Shown: piece by piece, positions 61,781 to 64,000 of the stretch | How positions within the stretch are numbered: the first letter of the stretch is position 1 | Layout: every line of letters begins with the position of its first letter | Source: Bacteroidota bacterium | Lineage (GTDB): Bacteria > Bacteroidota > Rhodothermia > Rhodothermales > UBA10348 | Reading direction: 5' to 3' | Assembly (NCBI GenBank): GCA_029262855.1 | Contig: JAJCYP010000032.1 | Coordinates: forward strand, 36,278 to 100,277 | Length of the DNA: 64,000 nucleotides | Notes under the pieces: generated by a model | Databases searched by the model: none | Seen by the model: the letters and a program-made list of their open reading frames with translations, nothing else | What the model was told of the DNA's origin: nothing | Program-made: the position numbers and the translations under genes

Positions 61781-63190
61781 TCAGTCCGCCGCCCGAAACG
61801 GCCCGCCATCGGCCGGTCGCTTGCCGGATTCCGTGAAGTAGTACCCGAAGAGGATCATCATCTCGTCCTCAGACCGGAAGCCGAAGGTCAGCGGGAAGTC
61901 GGTCCAATTGTCGTAGGTCGCGATCAGCCGGAAACCCTCTCCCGCAGCGACCCGCAGTGGCGGATCGACCTCCAGAATCGGAGGATGCTCATAGTCTGTG
62001 GCCAGGTACACGGTCTCGCCGTCCCGCGCCGTCCCGACCATCTCCACCCTGAAATCGAGCATGTGCTCGTGCGCGTGGGAGAAGAGCTGGAATACCTGAA
62101 GCGGCTCGTCAGCCAGGAACGTCTTGCTCACCGTCGTGATCGCCCGGGGTGGCAGGACAAAGTCGATGTTGTTGAGCTGCAGCACCCGTGCAACGTGCTG
62201 CACATCGGCGGGGTCGGCGTATTCGAAATTGACGTGCACTTCGCCAGTCCGCACCTCATCCGTCCGGTTGACGTAGTGCGGATTCAGGTCGAAGATGGTC
62301 CCTGCTGCGAGCTCCAGCGCGACGCCACTCGGAAACTGGTAGTCCATTCGTGGCCACTGCGTACCGGAGAGAAACACCTGATCCTGCATCTGCCGGAGCA
62401 CGCTCGTATCCAGATTGCCGTTGGGCCGCCTCAGATCCCGGATCAGTCCCGAAAGTGGCAGCCGGCTCGACGGCGTGGACTGCGGATAGGAGTAGACGAT
62501 GAAGTGGTGACTCCCCGACGCCATCGACATCGTCGTCCGCTTCACGAGGCGCGTCTCGGGAAAGTCGTCCGGAATCCGGTAGAAGAACTCACGCTCAAAC
62601 CGGGCCGGGACATCAAAGGGGCCCAGGCGAACCGAGAGCCCTTCATCCGGTGCCAGGAGCGGGAGCGGCTCGAAAACGGAAGCGCGGAACGTGGCGGTAT
62701 CGGTCAGGATGATGGGGTCGGCTACGACACCCTCCTCAGGCGCGCCCGCCAGGATCCATCGCCGGATAAAGCTCAGTTCGCCGAAGGAGAGCGGCCCGGC
62801 CCCAAGGGGCATGATGGATCCGTACTCCGGGTGCTCTTCCAAAAGGTGGTCCTGCTCGGGCGCATTGATCTTCTCCCAGAAAAAACTCTGGTGGAGGTCG
62901 CTTGCCGCCGTGGTGTGCACGCGCAGCAGTCCGGCCTTGCCAGCAGCCGTATTGGTCGGTGTGGCGCCGACCAGTTGGTCGTACGAGACGTCGCTGGTAA
63001 GGACGAGTCCGGACTGGGCCGCCACCGAAGTGCCCGCGGAATGGCACGCCTCGGTGCAATTAGGTACCAGAATCCGGGACTGGATCAGTGACCAGGTAGA
63101 AGATTCCGAATTCTCGTCGGCGCTGCCGCCGGAGTCGCAGGCGGCCAGCACAAACACAGCGGCCACCAACCATGGAAGGGGGGATTTCAT
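61781..63190 (-). CDS. Copper type II ascorbate-dependent monooxygenase-like lipoprotein
   Basis: A 469-residue lipoprotein from the ATG at 63190; lipobox VLAAC gives Cys18. Near the N-terminus VPNCTEACHSAG carries a CxxxCH group (Cys45, Cys49, His50), a short form of the heme-like motif seen in PSCyt-type domains. The C-terminal half has Cu-binding-type histidines of the monooxygenase fold: GSHHFIVY, LNPHYVN, HAHEHMLDFRV, and a late EDEMMI..GYYF block. Hydroxylation of exported substrates is possible but no substrate is suggested by context. Confidence 0.72.
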   Translation of the reverse strand: MKSPLPWLVAAVFVLAACDSGGSADENSESSTWSLIQSRILVPNCTEACHSAGTSVAAQSGLVLTSDVSYDQLVGATPTNTAAGKAGLLRVHTTAASDLHQSFFWEKINAPEQDHLLEEHPEYGSIMPLGAGPLSFGELSFIRRWILAGAPEEGVVADPIILTDTATFRASVFEPLPLLAPDEGLSVRLGPFDVPARFEREFFYRIPDDFPETRLVKRTTMSMASGSHHFIVYSYPQSTPSSRLPLSGLIRDLRRPNGNLDTSVLRQMQDQVFLSGTQWPRMDYQFPSGVALELAAGTIFDLNPHYVNRTDEVRTGEVHVNFEYADPADVQHVARVLQLNNIDFVLPPRAITTVSKTFLADEPLQVFQLFSHAHEHMLDFRVEMVGTARDGETVYLATDYEHPPILEVDPPLRVAAGEGFRLIATYDNWTDFPLTFGFRSEDEMMILFGYYFTESGKRPADGGPFRAAD

Positions 63191-63302
63191 GGCCTCGAAA
63201 TGCATCAGCCCCGGACACGGTTCCGAGGGGATGTTTTCGTACCCGCTTCACGTCCCTTCGACCTAGCTTTCGATCGAATACGCAGCAGCATCGGGTGAGG
63301 TC

Positions 63303-64000
63303 ATGGATCTGAAAGGAAATACGTTCTTGATCACCGGCGGTGGATCCGGTCTAGGCGCGGGCACGGCTTCCCGATTCCGCGAGTTCGGAGCAAACGTCGT
63401 CATTGCCGACATCGACGAGGTAGCGGGTTCGGAGCACGCACGGCGCATTGGCGCGCTCTTTGTGCGAACCGATGTCACGAGCGGCGACAGTGTGCAGGCA
63501 GCCGTCGATGCCGCAACCGAGACCTTCGGAGGGCTTCACGGTCTGGTGAACTGCGCCGGCATTCTGATTGGCAGGCGGACGCTCAGCAAGCGGGGTCCGC
63601 ACGATCTGGAGTCATTTGCCCGGATGATCGAGGTTAACTTGACAGGGACGTTTAACGTGATCCGACTGGCCGCCGCCGCGATGGCAAACGGCGAACCCGG
63701 AGAGGACGGAGAGCGCGGCATCATCATCAACACGGCCTCGGTTGCCGCCTACGACGGGCAGATCGGACAGGCGGCCTATTCTGCGTCCAAGGGCGGAGTC
63801 GTCGGTATGACGCTGCCGATTGCCCGAGACCTGTCCTCATCCGGAATCCGCGTCGTGACCATCGCGCCGGGCGTGATGCTCACGCCCATGGTCGGCGGAA
63901 TGCCACCCGACGTCCAGCAGTCACTGGCAGCGCAGATTCCTTTTCCGTCCCGCCTCGGTACTCCCGAAGACTACGCCTTCCTGGCCCAGCACATTGTCGA
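63303..64000 (+). CDS. Short-chain dehydrogenase/reductase, 3' end cut by window
   Basis: An SDR protein with ATG at 63303, open to the edge (232 codons). NAD-binding [13 protein letters not shown] (here VNCAGIL), catalytic Ser in [11 protein letters not shown] and YSASKGG (YxxxK) are present. The [14 protein letters not shown] block and overall pattern resemble HSD17B10/3-hydroxyacyl-CoA dehydrogenase type 2, suggesting beta-oxidation of branched acyl-CoAs. Truncated by the window, not broken. Confidence 0.92.
   Translation, partial: MDLKGNTFLITGGGSGLGAGTASRFREFGANVVIADIDEVAGSEHARRIGALFVRTDVTSGDSVQAAVDAATETFGGLHGLVNCAGILIGRRTLSKRGPHDLESFARMIEVNLTGTFNVIRLAAAAMANGEPGEDGERGIIINTASVAAYDGQIGQAAYSASKGGVVGMTLPIARDLSSSGIRVVTIAPGVMLTPMVGGMPPDVQQSLAAQIPFPSRLGTPEDYAFLAQHIV

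Overview
The window looks like a chromosomal piece of a GC-rich, Gram-negative bacterium of the Bacteroidota/Rhodothermota type, most likely a Rhodothermales-like organism. The evidence is type IX secretion C-terminal sorting tails on two intact proteins and one remnant, a TonB receptor with a carboxypeptidase-like N-terminal domain, a YfbK-like von Willebrand protein, a PadR regulator coupled to a prefix-domain permease, and a FadL porin. This taxonomic call is an inference from gene families; no rRNA or tRNA gene was seen.

Region 1 (1-1040) holds a truncated papain-like peptidase gene on the minus strand. Region 2 (about 1290-19281) is the centrepiece: 18 plus-strand genes with gaps of 0-39 bp and many stop/start overlaps, read as one operon of about 18 kb. 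It encodes a complete sulfur-oxidising heterodisulfide reductase-like (sHdr) system: FadL porin, TusA, a DsrE2-like protein, lipoate ligase, a second DsrE, lipoate-binding protein LbpA, sHdrC1, sHdrB1, sHdrA, sHdrH, a fused sHdrC2B2/B3 protein, a second LbpA, a radical SAM lipoyl synthase-like protein, a second lipoate ligase, a second radical SAM lipoyl synthase-like protein, EtfB, EtfA, a membrane EtfAB:quinone oxidoreductase (Emo-like), and a final radical SAM protein of unknown role. The likely flow is that TusA and DsrE proteins pass persulfide sulfur to lipoate on LbpA, the sHdr complex oxidises the LbpA-bound sulfur, and electrons leave through EtfAB and Emo to menaquinone. The ligases and the LipS-like pair make and attach the lipoate. 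The B3/EtfAB layout matches what the literature calls type II sHdr.

Region 3 (19282-21100) is a gene graveyard: two small antitoxin-like genes, the 3' end of a ParE/RelE toxin, the 3' end of a histidine kinase and a sorting-domain remnant placed back to back. Region 4 (21092-39419) carries a Uma2 nuclease, an unknown protein, a DUF3160 surface protein, an SRPBCC protein, PadR plus ABC permease, a vWA protein, a TonB receptor, a hydrolase, a MATE exporter, a DUF433/DUF5615 pair, a DapA-like aldolase with a HAD phosphatase, and a MazG-like pyrophosphohydrolase.

Region 5 (39471-57500) mixes surface proteins with glycogen and maltodextrin metabolism (GH13 glucosidase, MalQ, GlgX, GlgB), a Tat-exported aminotransferase coupled to a sialidase-like lipoprotein, an ArsN2-like acetyltransferase, a VKOR-DsbA fusion, two bacterial PH-domain membrane proteins, a YaaW-like protein and a nuclease/phosphatase lipoprotein. 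Region 6 (57521-64000) has queE, a tight ugd-gmd-fcl nucleotide-sugar operon, a copper monooxygenase-like lipoprotein and a truncated short-chain dehydrogenase.
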